Made by a program: the position numbers and the translations under genes
Shown: positions 27,130-36,754 of the stretch, piece after piece
How the letters are laid out: each line of letters opens with the position of its first letter
Position numbering within the stretch: position 1 is the stretch's first letter
Notes under the pieces: model-generated
Told to the model about the DNA's origin: nothing
What the model saw: the letters and a program-made list of their open reading frames with translations, nothing else
Database searches by the model: none
Source of the DNA: Mycobacterium shimoidei
GTDB lineage: Bacteria; Actinomycetota; Actinomycetes; Mycobacteriales; Mycobacteriaceae
Assembly (NCBI GenBank): GCA_002101905.1
Contig: LQPU01000010.1
Location: forward strand, 48,342-112,341
Direction of reading: 5' to 3'
DNA: 64,000 bases

Positions 27130-29793
27130 ATGCGGTCAAAAAGTGCCGTCGCCGCGGTGGCAGTGGTGATGTTGCTCTGTGCCGGCCTGATCACGGCTCC
27201 GCACCTCGACGTCGAGTACCAGCCGGTGCTCGTAACCAATCCGGTCGACTACGTCGATACGCTCATCGGCACCGGGACCGGCGGCGAGACGGTGGGGGAG
27301 ATCAACAACTTCCCAGGTGCTTCGGCGCCGTTCGGCATGGTGCAATACTCGCCGGACACCGTTGACACTTACGCGGGATACGACTACGGGAAGGACCACG
27401 TAACCGGATTCAGCATGACGCATGCATCGGTAGGCTGCGCAGCGTTCGGCGACATCTCGATGCTCCCCACTACCACTCCTGTCGGCTCGCATCCCTGGGA
27501 CGCCAACGAGAAAATCGCCCACAACAGCGAGTTGGGTGGGCCCGGCTACTATCGAGTGCGCTTTCCCGACAGCGGAGTGAGCGCGGAACTCACCGCCACG
27601 GTCCGCACCGGTTTCGGCCGGTTCCACTACCCGAACGACGGTCGGCCCGCGCTGTTCGAGGTGCGCTCCAGCGGATCCCTCGCGGGTAATTCCGCGGCGA
27701 CCATTCAGATCGGTGAGGACAACACCACCATCACCGGATCGGCGACCAGCGGGGGATTTTGCGGCAAAAACAACGTCTACACAGTGTATTTCGCGATGAG
27801 ATTCAGCCGACCGTTCACGTCGTACGGTACGTGGGGCGGCTTTTCGGTTTACCCGGGTGTGCGCAGCGCATATTCGAGTTACGCCGGACACAGCGGAGGA
27901 TACGTCGAGTTTCCGGCCGGCTCGGCGGTCGAGGCGCGTACGGCACTGTCTTATGTGAGCGTTGACGGAGCGAGAGCGAACCTGGCCGCCGAAAGCGGTG
28001 GAAGCTTCGAGGACATACGCGTGGCCGCGTCCAGAGAATGGAACTCACTGCTGTCACGCGTGACGGTCGCCGGCGCCGACGAAGCGGACCTGATGACCTT
28101 CTACACTGCCCTATACCATTCGCTGTTGCACCCCAACACTTTCAACGACATCGATGGCCGTTACATCGGATTCGACAACGTTGTCCATACCGTCGCTGCG
28201 GGACACACTCAATACGCCAACTTCTCCGACTGGGATACCTATCGTGGTACTGCCGCGTTGCATGGGTTGCTATTTCCTGAACGTGCCGGCGACATGGCCC
28301 AATCCCTGGTGAACGACGCCGAGCAAAGCGGAGCGTTTCCACGCTGGGCGCTGGCCAATGCCGCGACCGCGGAAATGACCGGAGACAGTGTGGTGCCGTT
28401 GATCGTCAGCCTTTACGCCTTCGGCGCCAAGGACTTTGATCTCACGACTGCGCTGCGTTACATGGTGAACGCCGCAACGACGGGTGGTGTCGGCCGTTAC
28501 GGCTATGTCGAGCGACCGGGAATCGCAACCTACTTGGAACGCGGTTACCTTCCGCAAACAACGCAGTCGTGCATCCATGGTTCGGTTCCCAGCGCATCGA
28601 TCACGCTGGAATGGTCGCTCGACGACTTCGCCATCTCCCGGTTCGCGGCAGCGCTCGGCGATTCCGCGACAGCCACCGAATTTCAGACCAGGTCACAGTT
28701 CTGGCAGAATCTGTTCAACCCCACCACCCGCTACCTGTCGCCGCGGAACGCGCTCGGCTTCTTCCCGGATGGCCCAGGGGTTGTGCAGCCGGCCCTGGGA
28801 TGTTTCAGCCAAATCGGATACGACGAGGGCAATGCCGAGCAATATCTGTGGTGGGTGCCGCACAACGTCGCTGGCCTGGTGACTGCTCTGGGCGGCCGAA
28901 ACCCGGTCGCAGACCGGCTCGACCGCTTCACCAAGAAGCTCAACGCGGGTCCCCGAGAGCCCTATTTGTGGCTGGGTAATGAGGTGAACTTCGGGGTTCC
29001 ATGGCTCTACAACTACATCGGTCAACCGTGGAAGACGCAGGCGTTGGTCGACCGGGCGCGCAGCCAACTGTTCGGTCCCACACCCGACGGCGCCCCGGGC
29101 AACGACGACCTGGGGGCGCTGTCGAGCTGGTATGTCTGGGCAGCGCTGGGTCTGTATCCGAGCACACCGGGAGCACCGATCCTCACCATCAACACACCGC
29201 TGTTTGATCGCGCCGAAATCAAATTGCCGCCCGACAAATCAATTCGGATCGTCGCACCTGGCGCATCGGGCCCACGACGCCTCAAGTACATCGACGGTGT
29301 GCGCGTCAACGGCCGGCCCTTCGATCAGACGTCGCTGCCGGAGTCGATCATCCGAAACGGCGGCGAGTTGGTGTATTCGCTGTCCGCGCAACCCAACACG
29401 AGCTGGGGCAGCGCTGAGTCCTCGGCGCCGCCGTCGTTCGGTGCGGGCAGCTCAGGCGTGACCGTCAACGTCTCACCCGTCGTCCGCGCGATCGCCCCCG
29501 GCGCCACCGAGACGGTGACCGTCGACGTTCAACGGATGATTGAGGGTCCCGGCGACTACATCATCACCGCCGCGTCCTACGACAACGGCATCACTGCCGA
29601 CCGGGTGTCCGGACACTTCGGTACCGACGGATTCGCGACCACCACCGTCGCGATATCGGTGGCGCCGTCGGTGCGCGACGGTTACTACCCGCTGGTGCTC
29701 ACCACCACGGCCGGCGGCAGTGCCAGGACGTTTGTGCTTGTGGTCGCCGTCGGGCGGGCCGGGGTCGAGGAATGGCTGACCGGGTGGGGCTAG
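27130..29793 (+). CDS. Secreted GH92 family alpha-mannosidase
   Basis: An 887-residue glycoside hydrolase of family 92, which removes alpha-mannose with calcium help. Residues 1-23 are a signal peptide ([20 protein letters not shown]). Family hallmarks are [53 protein letters not shown], and the catalytic-domain stretch [13 protein letters not shown] with [13 protein letters not shown] near residue 660. The last about 110 residues are a separate beta-rich NEW3-like domain. Length is close to Mtb Rv0584. GGAAAGAGA precedes ATG 27130; the in-frame codons before it are probably leader. A mannosylated lipoglycan or glycoprotein is a plausible substrate (inference). Confidence 0.92.
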   Translation: MRSKSAVAAVAVVMLLCAGLITAPHLDVEYQPVLVTNPVDYVDTLIGTGTGGETVGEINNFPGASAPFGMVQYSPDTVDTYAGYDYGKDHVTGFSMTHASVGCAAFGDISMLPTTTPVGSHPWDANEKIAHNSELGGPGYYRVRFPDSGVSAELTATVRTGFGRFHYPNDGRPALFEVRSSGSLAGNSAATIQIGEDNTTITGSATSGGFCGKNNVYTVYFAMRFSRPFTSYGTWGGFSVYPGVRSAYSSYAGHSGGYVEFPAGSAVEARTALSYVSVDGARANLAAESGGSFEDIRVAASREWNSLLSRVTVAGADEADLMTFYTALYHSLLHPNTFNDIDGRYIGFDNVVHTVAAGHTQYANFSDWDTYRGTAALHGLLFPERAGDMAQSLVNDAEQSGAFPRWALANAATAEMTGDSVVPLIVSLYAFGAKDFDLTTALRYMVNAATTGGVGRYGYVERPGIATYLERGYLPQTTQSCIHGSVPSASITLEWSLDDFAISRFAAALGDSATATEFQTRSQFWQNLFNPTTRYLSPRNALGFFPDGPGVVQPALGCFSQIGYDEGNAEQYLWWVPHNVAGLVTALGGRNPVADRLDRFTKKLNAGPREPYLWLGNEVNFGVPWLYNYIGQPWKTQALVDRARSQLFGPTPDGAPGNDDLGALSSWYVWAALGLYPSTPGAPILTINTPLFDRAEIKLPPDKSIRIVAPGASGPRRLKYIDGVRVNGRPFDQTSLPESIIRNGGELVYSLSAQPNTSWGSAESSAPPSFGAGSSGVTVNVSPVVRAIAPGATETVTVDVQRMIEGPGDYIITAASYDNGITADRVSGHFGTDGFATTTVAISVAPSVRDGYYPLVLTTTAGGSARTFVLVVAVGRAGVEEWLTGWG

Positions 29794-29805
29794 TCAGCGA
29801 CCAGC

Positions 29806-30689
29806 TCACGACGAACGCGCCACGATCACCGGTATCTGGACGGCTTGCACGACCGCGTTGCTGACTGAACCCAAGAGCATACCGGTGAACCCACCCCGCC
29901 CGCGGCTGCCCAGCACGAGAAGCTGTGCGGCGGGCGATAGTTCGATCAGTACACGAGCCGGTCGGTCGCAGACGAGCAGCCGGTGCACGGCGACGTCAGG
30001 GTAGCGTTCTTGCCAACCCGCGAGACGTTCGGCGAGGCTCCGCTCTTCTTCGGCCTTCACCGCCTGCCAGTCCAAGCCCGGGAGTTCAAAAATTTCGGTA
30101 TCACTCCACGCGTGTAGCGCGATCAGGTCAACCCTGCGGCGCGACGCTTCGTCGAATGCGATCGCTGTCGCAGCATCTGAGGCCGACGAACCGTCGATAC
30201 CCAGGAGCACCGGAGCTTGCGCGCGATGCGGCACCGGATCTTCGTCGCGAATCACTGCGACAGGGCAATGTGCGTGCCGCACCAGATTCGAACTCACCGA
30301 GCCGAGCACACCGCGAGCCAATGCTCCGCGCCCAGAGTTGCCCACGACGATCAGATCGGCCCGCTGGGACAGCTCGACGAGGGTGGGACAGTGGCCGAGA
30401 CCGTCATTTGACTTGTTATAGCGATCGAGTCGGCTTTCCCGGCGATGTCGCGCGCAATTTTCAGCGCACCATCGAGAATCCTCCGCCCTTCGTTACCCTG
30501 CCAGACTGCAAATTCGGTCGGCGGCGTGAACTGCCGCCACGTGGGCGTAGCGGGGTTCACCACATGAACCACGGTGAGCGGACGGTGGCGCAGCGCTGCG
30601 TCATGAGTCGCCCACTCGACGGCGGCAGTTGACGCTGCCGATCCGTCGACACCCACGACGATGCCGAGGTCCTCAGTCCTTGCCGACAT
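29806..30689 (-). pseudogene. Universal stress protein gene broken by a -1 frameshift
   Basis: Two Usp domains are present in different frames. The first runs from ATG 30689 ([28 protein letters not shown] ribosome site) to about 30390. The rest continues in another frame from about 30390 down to the TGA at 29806 ([36 protein letters not shown]). Comparison with the intact paralogue next door ([19 protein letters not shown]) shows that one base is missing near 30381-30392, around a run GGGTGGGA. The span of 884 nt is one short of a 294-codon gene plus stop. It is either a recent pseudogene, a phase-variable frame, or a sequencing error. Otherwise it would be a normal tandem USP. Confidence 0.85.
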
Positions 30690-30756
30690 ATCGCCCTCCT
30701 TCGCCGCCTTCTGCTCTACTGCCGCCTGCGGCTCGACTATCGAGACCCGCTGCCGC

Positions 30757-31644
30757 TCAGGGCTGGCGAGCGACGATGACTGGCATGCGGGACGCGTGGG
30801 CCACCGCATTGCTGACCGATCCCACCAGCATGCCGGCGAACCCGCCTCGGCCATGGCTACCCACCACCACCAGCTGCGCCGATTCGGATTGCTTGACGAG
30901 GTGATAGGTCGGATGGTCACACTCCACCAGGCGTCGCACCGCCACGTCCGGGTAGCGCTCTTGCCACCCCGCCAACCGCTCGGCGAGGATCCTTTCTGCT
31001 TCCGGCTTCACCGCGGGCCAGTCGATGGCCGGGAAGTCGTTCACCTCGACGTCGCTCCAGACATGCAGCGCAACAAGTTCCACCCCTCGCCGCGATGCTT
31101 CGTCGAAGGCGATGGCAGTGGCGAGCTCCGAGGTCGGCGAACCGTCGATGCCTACCAGCACGGGTGCCTGATCGGGATGCGGCATCATCGGGTCCTCGTC
31201 GTGAATGACCGCAACCGGGCAATGTGCATGGCGGATCAGGTTGGAGCTGACCGAGCCCAGCAAAGCCGGGACCAATCGTCCACGTCGCCGTGAACCCACG
31301 ACGACCAGTTGAGCCGATTTGGACATGTCGACCAGGGTGGAGACCACCGGGGCGAACAGCACCGCGCTATCGATTTGAATCGGACGGTCTGCCGGACCGG
31401 CCTGCCGCGCGATCTCCGCCGCGTTCTCGACAAACGTCTGTGCACGTTCCACTTGCCACTGCGAGAAACTCGCCGGTATCGACCCGTGCGGGAGGGTAAG
31501 TCCAATGGGATTGACAGAGTGCACGATAGTCAGCCGGGCATTTCGCATTGCGGCCTCACGCGCCGCAAAGTCGACCGCACAGTTCGACGCCGGGGACCCG
31601 TCGACACCAACCAACACTTCCAAACGGTCCTGCGCGCCGGACAT
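30757..31644 (-). CDS. Tandem-domain universal stress protein
   Basis: An intact 295-residue USP of two domains: VLVGVDGSPASNCA and the divergent ATP motif GSRRRGRLVPALLGSVSS in domain 1, then VLVGIDGSPTSELA and GSHGRGGFAGMLVGSVSN in domain 2. It is closest to the frameshifted copy 67 nt downstream, with which it forms a tandem duplication. A good DosR box lies 74 nt upstream in the gap shared with the divergent otsB1-like gene, the same arrangement as Rv2005c-Rv2006 in Mtb. Start ATG 31644. Confidence 0.93.
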   Translation of the reverse strand: MSGAQDRLEVLVGVDGSPASNCAVDFAAREAAMRNARLTIVHSVNPIGLTLPHGSIPASFSQWQVERAQTFVENAAEIARQAGPADRPIQIDSAVLFAPVVSTLVDMSKSAQLVVVGSRRRGRLVPALLGSVSSNLIRHAHCPVAVIHDEDPMMPHPDQAPVLVGIDGSPTSELATAIAFDEASRRGVELVALHVWSDVEVNDFPAIDWPAVKPEAERILAERLAGWQERYPDVAVRRLVECDHPTYHLVKQSESAQLVVVGSHGRGGFAGMLVGSVSNAVAHASRMPVIVARQP

Positions 31645-31717
31645 GTTTCGTCTCCTTGCATCTGACGGCTACTGCGGCCACCGAGCCCATCGTCAGGCCG
31701 ACGTGCTTCAGTGACTA

Positions 31718-31732
31718 GGGGGCCTAAGTCCC
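31718..31732 (-). promoter_or_regulatory. Candidate DosR box between divergent USP and otsB1-like genes
   Basis: On the minus strand GGGACTTAGGCCCCC matches the DosR consensus at 14 of 15 positions. It is 73 nt from the USP start (31644) and 82 nt from the otsB1-like start (31815), so one box could serve both. Confidence 0.65.
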
Positions 31733-31814
31733 TTATCAGATGGCCACAAGACCTCTACCTGGTCGCTGCCGGCGCAATGATGATGGTTGACGCAAATCAT
31801 CAGATGGAGCTGCC

Positions 31815-34800
31815 GTGATCGTTGATCCCCGCTACCACGATGCAGTGATCTTCGAAGCTGAAGTCGTAGCAGATCCTGCGTACGCCGACGCCGTGATCAC
31901 GTTGATGCGCGCCTTGCAGCGAGCCGGTGTCAAATCGGCGGTGTATTCGTTGGGCGGCGCGTGCGACGAGATGTTGCGCGCCGGTGGCGTCGATGCTCAT
32001 GTTTCGGTGCGGATCGACGGGTCTGGGCAGCCGGACGTTGCGGTCCCGGGGGTGGCGGCACGCTGGCTGGCTGTCCGGCCCGGCCGGTGCGTGTTGGTCG
32101 TGAACTCCGAACGCGCTGTTGTTGCGGCACAAGACGGTGGCTTTGCCCTGGTCGTGGCGGTGGGCCCGCCGGAGTTGCTGGGATTGGGCGCCGATGTCGT
32201 GGTCGGTGAGCTCGCCGAAATCAGGGTGCGCGCCGGAGATCGCCGGATCTCCGAACTTCCCGACGCGCTGGACTGCTACCCCCAGCTGGATGCGGCACTG
32301 GCATTTCGGCGGCCGGTGGTGCTTTTCGACTTTGACGGGACGCTGGCAGAGATCACCGACGATCCTTCCTCGGCCGGGCTTGTGCCGGGCATGGCGGAGC
32401 TGCTCGGGGCATTGGCGCCGTTGTGTACGGTGGCCGTGCTGAGCGGCCGTGACCTAGCCGACATTCGCAGTCGGGTGGGCTTGGACAATATCTGGTACCT
32501 GGCAAGCCACGGCTTCGATGTGGTGGACGCGCACGGCTCACATCACGAGAACGACACTGCATTGGCAGCAGTTGCCGCTTTCGAACGGGCAGCAGCCGAA
32601 CTCCGAGAACAACTTGCTGAGGTTGACGGAATCAATGTGGAAAACACGCGGTTTGGCGTTGCTGTTCACTACCGCAACACCGCCGAGGATGAGGTTTTCC
32701 GTGCCACTGCGGCCGTGCGGCAGATCGCCAAGCGCGATGGTTTCCGCGTCGCCGAAGGACGCAAAGTCATCGAATTACTCCCCGATGTCGCATGGGAAAA
32801 AGGCAAGACGATTGAGTGGATCCTGCATGAACTCTCCGACGATCGCTCCGCGCTGATTCCGGTTTATGTCGGTGACGAGCTCACCGACGAGGACGCGTTC
32901 GACATGGTTCGTTACCACGGTATCGGCATCCTGGTGGCGCACGATGAAGACGGCGACCGGGCATCCGCAGCACAGTTCACGCTCGAGAATCCGAATGCGG
33001 TGCGAGCGTTCGTCGAGAGACTTGCCGCAGATATCCGGCGACACTCTGCGTCGACGGTTCCATGGTCGATCGTCTTCGACGGCTACGAGCCAACGCAGGA
33101 GCGTCTGCGGGAAGCGCTGTGCACCGTCGGCAACGGCTATATGGCAACGCGCGGATGTGCGCCGGAAGCGTGGGCGAGCGAAGCGCACTATCCCGGCACC
33201 TACGTCGCGGGTGTCTACAACCGGCTGGCTGACCGAATACTCGGCCAGACCGTGGAAAACGAGAGCATGGTAAACCTGCCCAATTGGTTGCCGCTGACGT
33301 TCCGGATCGATGACGGTCCCTGGTTTGAACTTGACGAGGTCAAACTGTTGGCCTACCGGCAAGAGCTGGACGTCCGCCGCGCCGTGTTGACGCGCACATT
33401 GCGTTTCCAGGATGCCGCGGGACATATCGCATCCGTAACGCAGCACCGTCTGATCGCAATGCACGCGCCGCACGTGGGAGTGTTACAGACAACGGTCGTA
33501 GCTGAGAACTGGTCGGGGACAATCCAGTTCCGATCTCTGATTGATGTCGGAGTCAAAAATGACCTGGTGAGTCGCTACCGCGATCTCTCCGGCACCCACC
33601 TCACAACCCTGCGAGCCGAATCGCTGTCCGACGATTCCGTGCTTGCCGTCGTCGAGACAAACCAATCCCATATCTCGGTGGCACTGGCTGTCCGCACGGC
33701 AGTCTGGCGTAACGACGAACGTTGGCCCGCGAACTATGAGTTCATTCTGCAAGACGGACAACGCGTGGGCCATGACATCACGCTGTCCGCGCAGGCCGGC
33801 GAACCGATAACGGTGGAGAAGGTGGTCGCCCTCTACACCGGGCGCGACCGCGCGATCTCCGAGCCGGCAACCGAGGCTGCACAGCGCTTGCAATTCGTGG
33901 GTCGCTACCGAGATCTGCTGGCAGGCCATGTCTCTGCATGGGCCCATCTGTGGGAATGCTTCGCGCTCGACATCACCGACGGCATCGACGAGCTACCCGT
34001 GATACGGCTACATCTCTTGCATATGCTGCAGACATTGTCACCCCACAGCGCAGATCTCGACGTGGGTGTTCCTGCCCGCGGGTTGCACGGCGAGGCCTAT
34101 CGCGGCCATGTGTTCTGGGACGAGCTGTTCGTCCTGCCAGTGCTGAACTTGCGCCGGCCCGAATTCACCCGATCGGTTCTCGATTATCGGTACCGGCGGC
34201 TACCTCAAGCGCGTCGGGCCGCACGGGCCGCCGGCCGGGGTGGGGCGATGTATCCGTGGCAGTCAGGCAGTAGCGGTCGCGAGGAAAGCCAGCGGCTGCA
34301 TCTGAATCCCCGGTCCGGGCGGTGGAATCCAGATCCCAGTGCCCGGGCCTACCATGTGGGTCTCGCTGTGGCGTACAACGTTTGGCAGTACTACCAGGCG
34401 ACCGCCGATCTGGAATATCTGCAAAGATTCGGCGCGGAGATGATGGTCGAAATCGCGCGGTTCTGGGTGAGTTTGGCTCGATTTGACACCCAACTCGACC
34501 GCTTCGTCATCCGCGGTGTCATTGGTCCCGACGAATTTCACACCGGCTATCCGGGCCGGCTTTACGACGGGATCGACAACAACGCGTACACCAACGTGAT
34601 GGCCGTCTGGGTCATCGTGCACGCGATGGAGGCCCTGGCGCTCCTGCCGCTGCGCGACAGGCTTGCCGTACAAGAAGCGACGGCCCTGGAGTGCGCCGAT
34701 CTAGACCGGTGGGACGACATCAGTCGTCGCATGTTCGTGCCATTCCACGGCGACGGAGTGATCAGCCAGTTTGAAGGTTACGACGATCTGGCCGAACTCG

Positions 34801-35444
34801 ATTGGGACTCATATCGGCAGCGCTACGGCAACATTCAGCGGCTGGACCGCATCTTGGAAGCCGAAGACGACAACGTCAACCATTACAAGGCGTCCAAACA
34901 AGCCGACGCGCTCATGTTGTTCTATCTCTTGTCCACCGAGCAGTTGCAGGATCTGTTCGGCCGGCTCGGCTACCGATTCGCACCCGACCAAATCTCGAAG
35001 ACCGTCGAGTACTACTTGCCGCGCAGCTCGCACGGATCGACCTTGAGCGCTGTCGTGCACTCGTGGGTGCTGGCCCGCGGGAACCGCGCCCGCGCGATGG
35101 AATACTTCCGCCAGGTTCTCAAGTCTGACATCGCCGACATCCAGGGCGGCACCACCGCGGAAGGAATCCACCTCGCGGCCATGGCCGGCAGTGTGGATCT
35201 GCTGCAACGCTGCTTTACCGGTTTGGAGATGCGTGGCGACCGGCTGGTTCTTGCCCCTGAATGGCCGGAAGAGCTGGGTGCGCTGACGTTTCCGCTGCAG
35301 TATCGCGGACATCGGTTGCACCTGCGGGTAAGCGGGCGGTCGGCGACAATCAGCGCTGAACCTTCAGAGGCGGCGCCGATCCAGGTGGAGTGCCGCGGTC
35401 GTGTCTATCGGTTGACACCCGGGTCGACAATCGAGACCTGTTAG
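31815..35444 (+). CDS. otsB1: OtsB1-like fusion: HAD trehalose-6-phosphate phosphatase + GH65 hydrolase/phosphorylase
   Basis: A 1209-residue three-part protein homologous to DosR-regulon Rv2006. Residues 1-150 are a shortened HAD-like domain whose nucleophile motif has decayed (VIFEAEVV where active HADs have FDxD). Residues about 165-410 are an OtsB phosphatase: FDFDGTLAEI with Asp172, LSGRDLADI, and YVGDELTDEDAFD. The rest is a GH65 domain of the trehalose/maltose phosphorylase type with the general acid Glu907 in GVIGPDEFH and the phosphate-region SKQADALML. It would dephosphorylate trehalose-6-phosphate and act on an alpha-glucoside; I cannot tell hydrolysis from phosphorolysis. About 110 residues shorter than Rv2006 (about 1327), all lost from the first domain. 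Confidence 0.93.
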   Translation: MIVDPRYHDAVIFEAEVVADPAYADAVITLMRALQRAGVKSAVYSLGGACDEMLRAGGVDAHVSVRIDGSGQPDVAVPGVAARWLAVRPGRCVLVVNSERAVVAAQDGGFALVVAVGPPELLGLGADVVVGELAEIRVRAGDRRISELPDALDCYPQLDAALAFRRPVVLFDFDGTLAEITDDPSSAGLVPGMAELLGALAPLCTVAVLSGRDLADIRSRVGLDNIWYLASHGFDVVDAHGSHHENDTALAAVAAFERAAAELREQLAEVDGINVENTRFGVAVHYRNTAEDEVFRATAAVRQIAKRDGFRVAEGRKVIELLPDVAWEKGKTIEWILHELSDDRSALIPVYVGDELTDEDAFDMVRYHGIGILVAHDEDGDRASAAQFTLENPNAVRAFVERLAADIRRHSASTVPWSIVFDGYEPTQERLREALCTVGNGYMATRGCAPEAWASEAHYPGTYVAGVYNRLADRILGQTVENESMVNLPNWLPLTFRIDDGPWFELDEVKLLAYRQELDVRRAVLTRTLRFQDAAGHIASVTQHRLIAMHAPHVGVLQTTVVAENWSGTIQFRSLIDVGVKNDLVSRYRDLSGTHLTTLRAESLSDDSVLAVVETNQSHISVALAVRTAVWRNDERWPANYEFILQDGQRVGHDITLSAQAGEPITVEKVVALYTGRDRAISEPATEAAQRLQFVGRYRDLLAGHVSAWAHLWECFALDITDGIDELPVIRLHLLHMLQTLSPHSADLDVGVPARGLHGEAYRGHVFWDELFVLPVLNLRRPEFTRSVLDYRYRRLPQARRAARAAGRGGAMYPWQSGSSGREESQRLHLNPRSGRWNPDPSARAYHVGLAVAYNVWQYYQATADLEYLQRFGAEMMVEIARFWVSLARFDTQLDRFVIRGVIGPDEFHTGYPGRLYDGIDNNAYTNVMAVWVIVHAMEALALLPLRDRLAVQEATALECADLDRWDDISRRMFVPFHGDGVISQFEGYDDLAELDWDSYRQRYGNIQRLDRILEAEDDNVNHYKASKQADALMLFYLLSTEQLQDLFGRLGYRFAPDQISKTVEYYLPRSSHGSTLSAVVHSWVLARGNRARAMEYFRQVLKSDIADIQGGTTAEGIHLAAMAGSVDLLQRCFTGLEMRGDRLVLAPEWPEELGALTFPLQYRGHRLHLRVSGRSATISAEPSEAAPIQVECRGRVYRLTPGSTIETC

Positions 35445-35446
35445 CC

Positions 35447-35461
35447 AGGGTCCAACGTCTA
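35447..35461 (-). promoter_or_regulatory. Weak DosR-like box upstream of last USP
   Basis: On the minus strand TAGACGTTGGACCCT matches the DosR consensus at 12 of 15 positions, 78 nt before the USP ATG (35540) and directly after the otsB1-like stop. Confidence 0.35.
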
Positions 35462-35539
35462 CCGCGGAAAGGCCCTACGGCTCCTGCCTACTCGCTGATC
35501 GATCGATAGCGTCGATGTCGACCAAGATAAGGAGCTGCG

Positions 35540-36328
35540 ATGGAGAAATCACCCGGACCCGTGGTCGTCGGCATCGACGGCTCGGATGCCGCGATCAAAG
35601 CTGCCGAGTGGGCAACCAAAGAAGCTCTCCACCAAGATGTTCCGCTGCGGCTCGTCCACGTCATGCAAACGGCGCATCGGCTCCAGCAGGAATACGCCGA
35701 GAGCGCGTTGCGCGCTGCGTGTGCAGCGGTTGAGGCCACCGGCCTACCGGTGAAGGTCGACACTTCAGCAATCCGGGGCGACGCGGGTTCTGTGCTGCTC
35801 GAGGAATCCCGCGGCGCTTCGCTGGTCTGCGTCGGATCGGTGGGAATCGGCCGGGTGGCCAGCATGCTGCTGGGTTCGACCGCCAGAAAGCTTGCCGAAC
35901 AAGCACATTGCCCAGTCGCGATCATCCGGCGTGACGAAGATGCGACGGCATCCCCAGGTGGTTTCATCGCGGTCGTCCTTGATGACCAACCGGGCAACGA
36001 CGAGGTCGTACGTTGGGCCATGGAGGAGGCGCGGGTCCGCAGGGCTTCGGTTCTGGCGCTCGGGGTCTGGCGGTGGGCCCTCCTGGGGATCGGCTACGAG
36101 AGGCTATACCGACGCCTGGACCACTGGTTGCGCCGGTACCCGGATGTGCGCGTTGAAGTCGCCGCCACCCGCACCAGCGTGACGCGCTATCTGGAGGGAC
36201 AACGCGGCGCGGTTCAACTCATCGTGATCGGCCCTGAGGATGCCGACAAGGTCGCCGAGTTGGTGGGCCCGCACAGCGTGCCGATTCTTGCCCACGCTGA
36301 TTGCTCCGTGCTGATCGTGCGGGGGTAG
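35540..36328 (+). CDS. Universal stress protein, Rv2028c/Rv3134c subtype
   Basis: A 262-residue protein. The N-terminal Usp domain is recognisable (VVVGIDGSDAAIKAAEWATKEA; GSVGIGRVASMLLGSTARKLAE). The C-terminal domain is degenerate and lacks a glycine-rich ATP loop (LIVIGPEDADKVAEL). That asymmetry is typical of the Mtb Rv2028c/Rv3134c group, whose members are co-transcribed with pfkB or with the DosR genes. Start ATG 35540 with AAGGAGC before it. It ends 9 nt before the stop of the convergent truncated haemoglobin gene. Confidence 0.9.
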   Translation: MEKSPGPVVVGIDGSDAAIKAAEWATKEALHQDVPLRLVHVMQTAHRLQQEYAESALRAACAAVEATGLPVKVDTSAIRGDAGSVLLEESRGASLVCVGSVGIGRVASMLLGSTARKLAEQAHCPVAIIRRDEDATASPGGFIAVVLDDQPGNDEVVRWAMEEARVRRASVLALGVWRWALLGIGYERLYRRLDHWLRRYPDVRVEVAATRTSVTRYLEGQRGAVQLIVIGPEDADKVAELVGPHSVPILAHADCSVLIVRG

Positions 36329-36337
36329 GGGCTTCGC

Positions 36338-36754
36338 CTAGCGTCGAGCACAGGGCTGTGCCAGCGCGTCGAGTTCGGGGGTGTCGGTGCCGGTCAGCCG
36401 GCGGTGCATCGCCCAGGCGATCCGGGCGGCCTGGACTTTGGCGTGTTCGGCCACTGGTCCGCAATACATTTCGTCGACGGTGTCGTGCCAGGTGGTCAGC
36501 CAACGGACAAAGTGACGGCCGGACAGCGGAGCCCGTTCGTGTACGCGACGGTGAGCGTGCAGAGCGCTGCCCCGATAGCGGCCGGCCCGGAACAATACGG
36601 TCTCCCAGAAGTCACACATGACCGGAAGGTGCGAGTCGAGTCCGCGGGCGCGCAACTCGGCGAACGGCTCACTGAGTATCTCGTCATCGAGAACCCGGCC
36701 GTAGAACCGTCGCAGCAGAGCCTCGATGTCGGCGCGGCTGTTCAAGTCAGTCAT
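36338..36754 (-). CDS. Group III truncated haemoglobin
   Basis: A 138-residue haem protein of the trHb3 (P) group. It shows the family pattern: FYGRVLDDEILSEPF, PVMCDFWETVLFRAGRYRGSALHAHRRVHERAPLSG in pieces around residues 43-80, then HFVRWLTTWHDTVDEMY with the Trp of helix G and EHAKVQAARIAWAMHRRL. Such globins bind O2 and NO and are linked to NO or peroxide protection. Its ATG overlaps the stop of the upstream HTH regulator by 8 nt, so the two are one operon. The norB operon in this window gives a second NO-removing activity. Confidence 0.88.
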   Translation of the reverse strand: MTDLNSRADIEALLRRFYGRVLDDEILSEPFAELRARGLDSHLPVMCDFWETVLFRAGRYRGSALHAHRRVHERAPLSGRHFVRWLTTWHDTVDEMYCGPVAEHAKVQAARIAWAMHRRLTGTDTPELDALAQPCARR

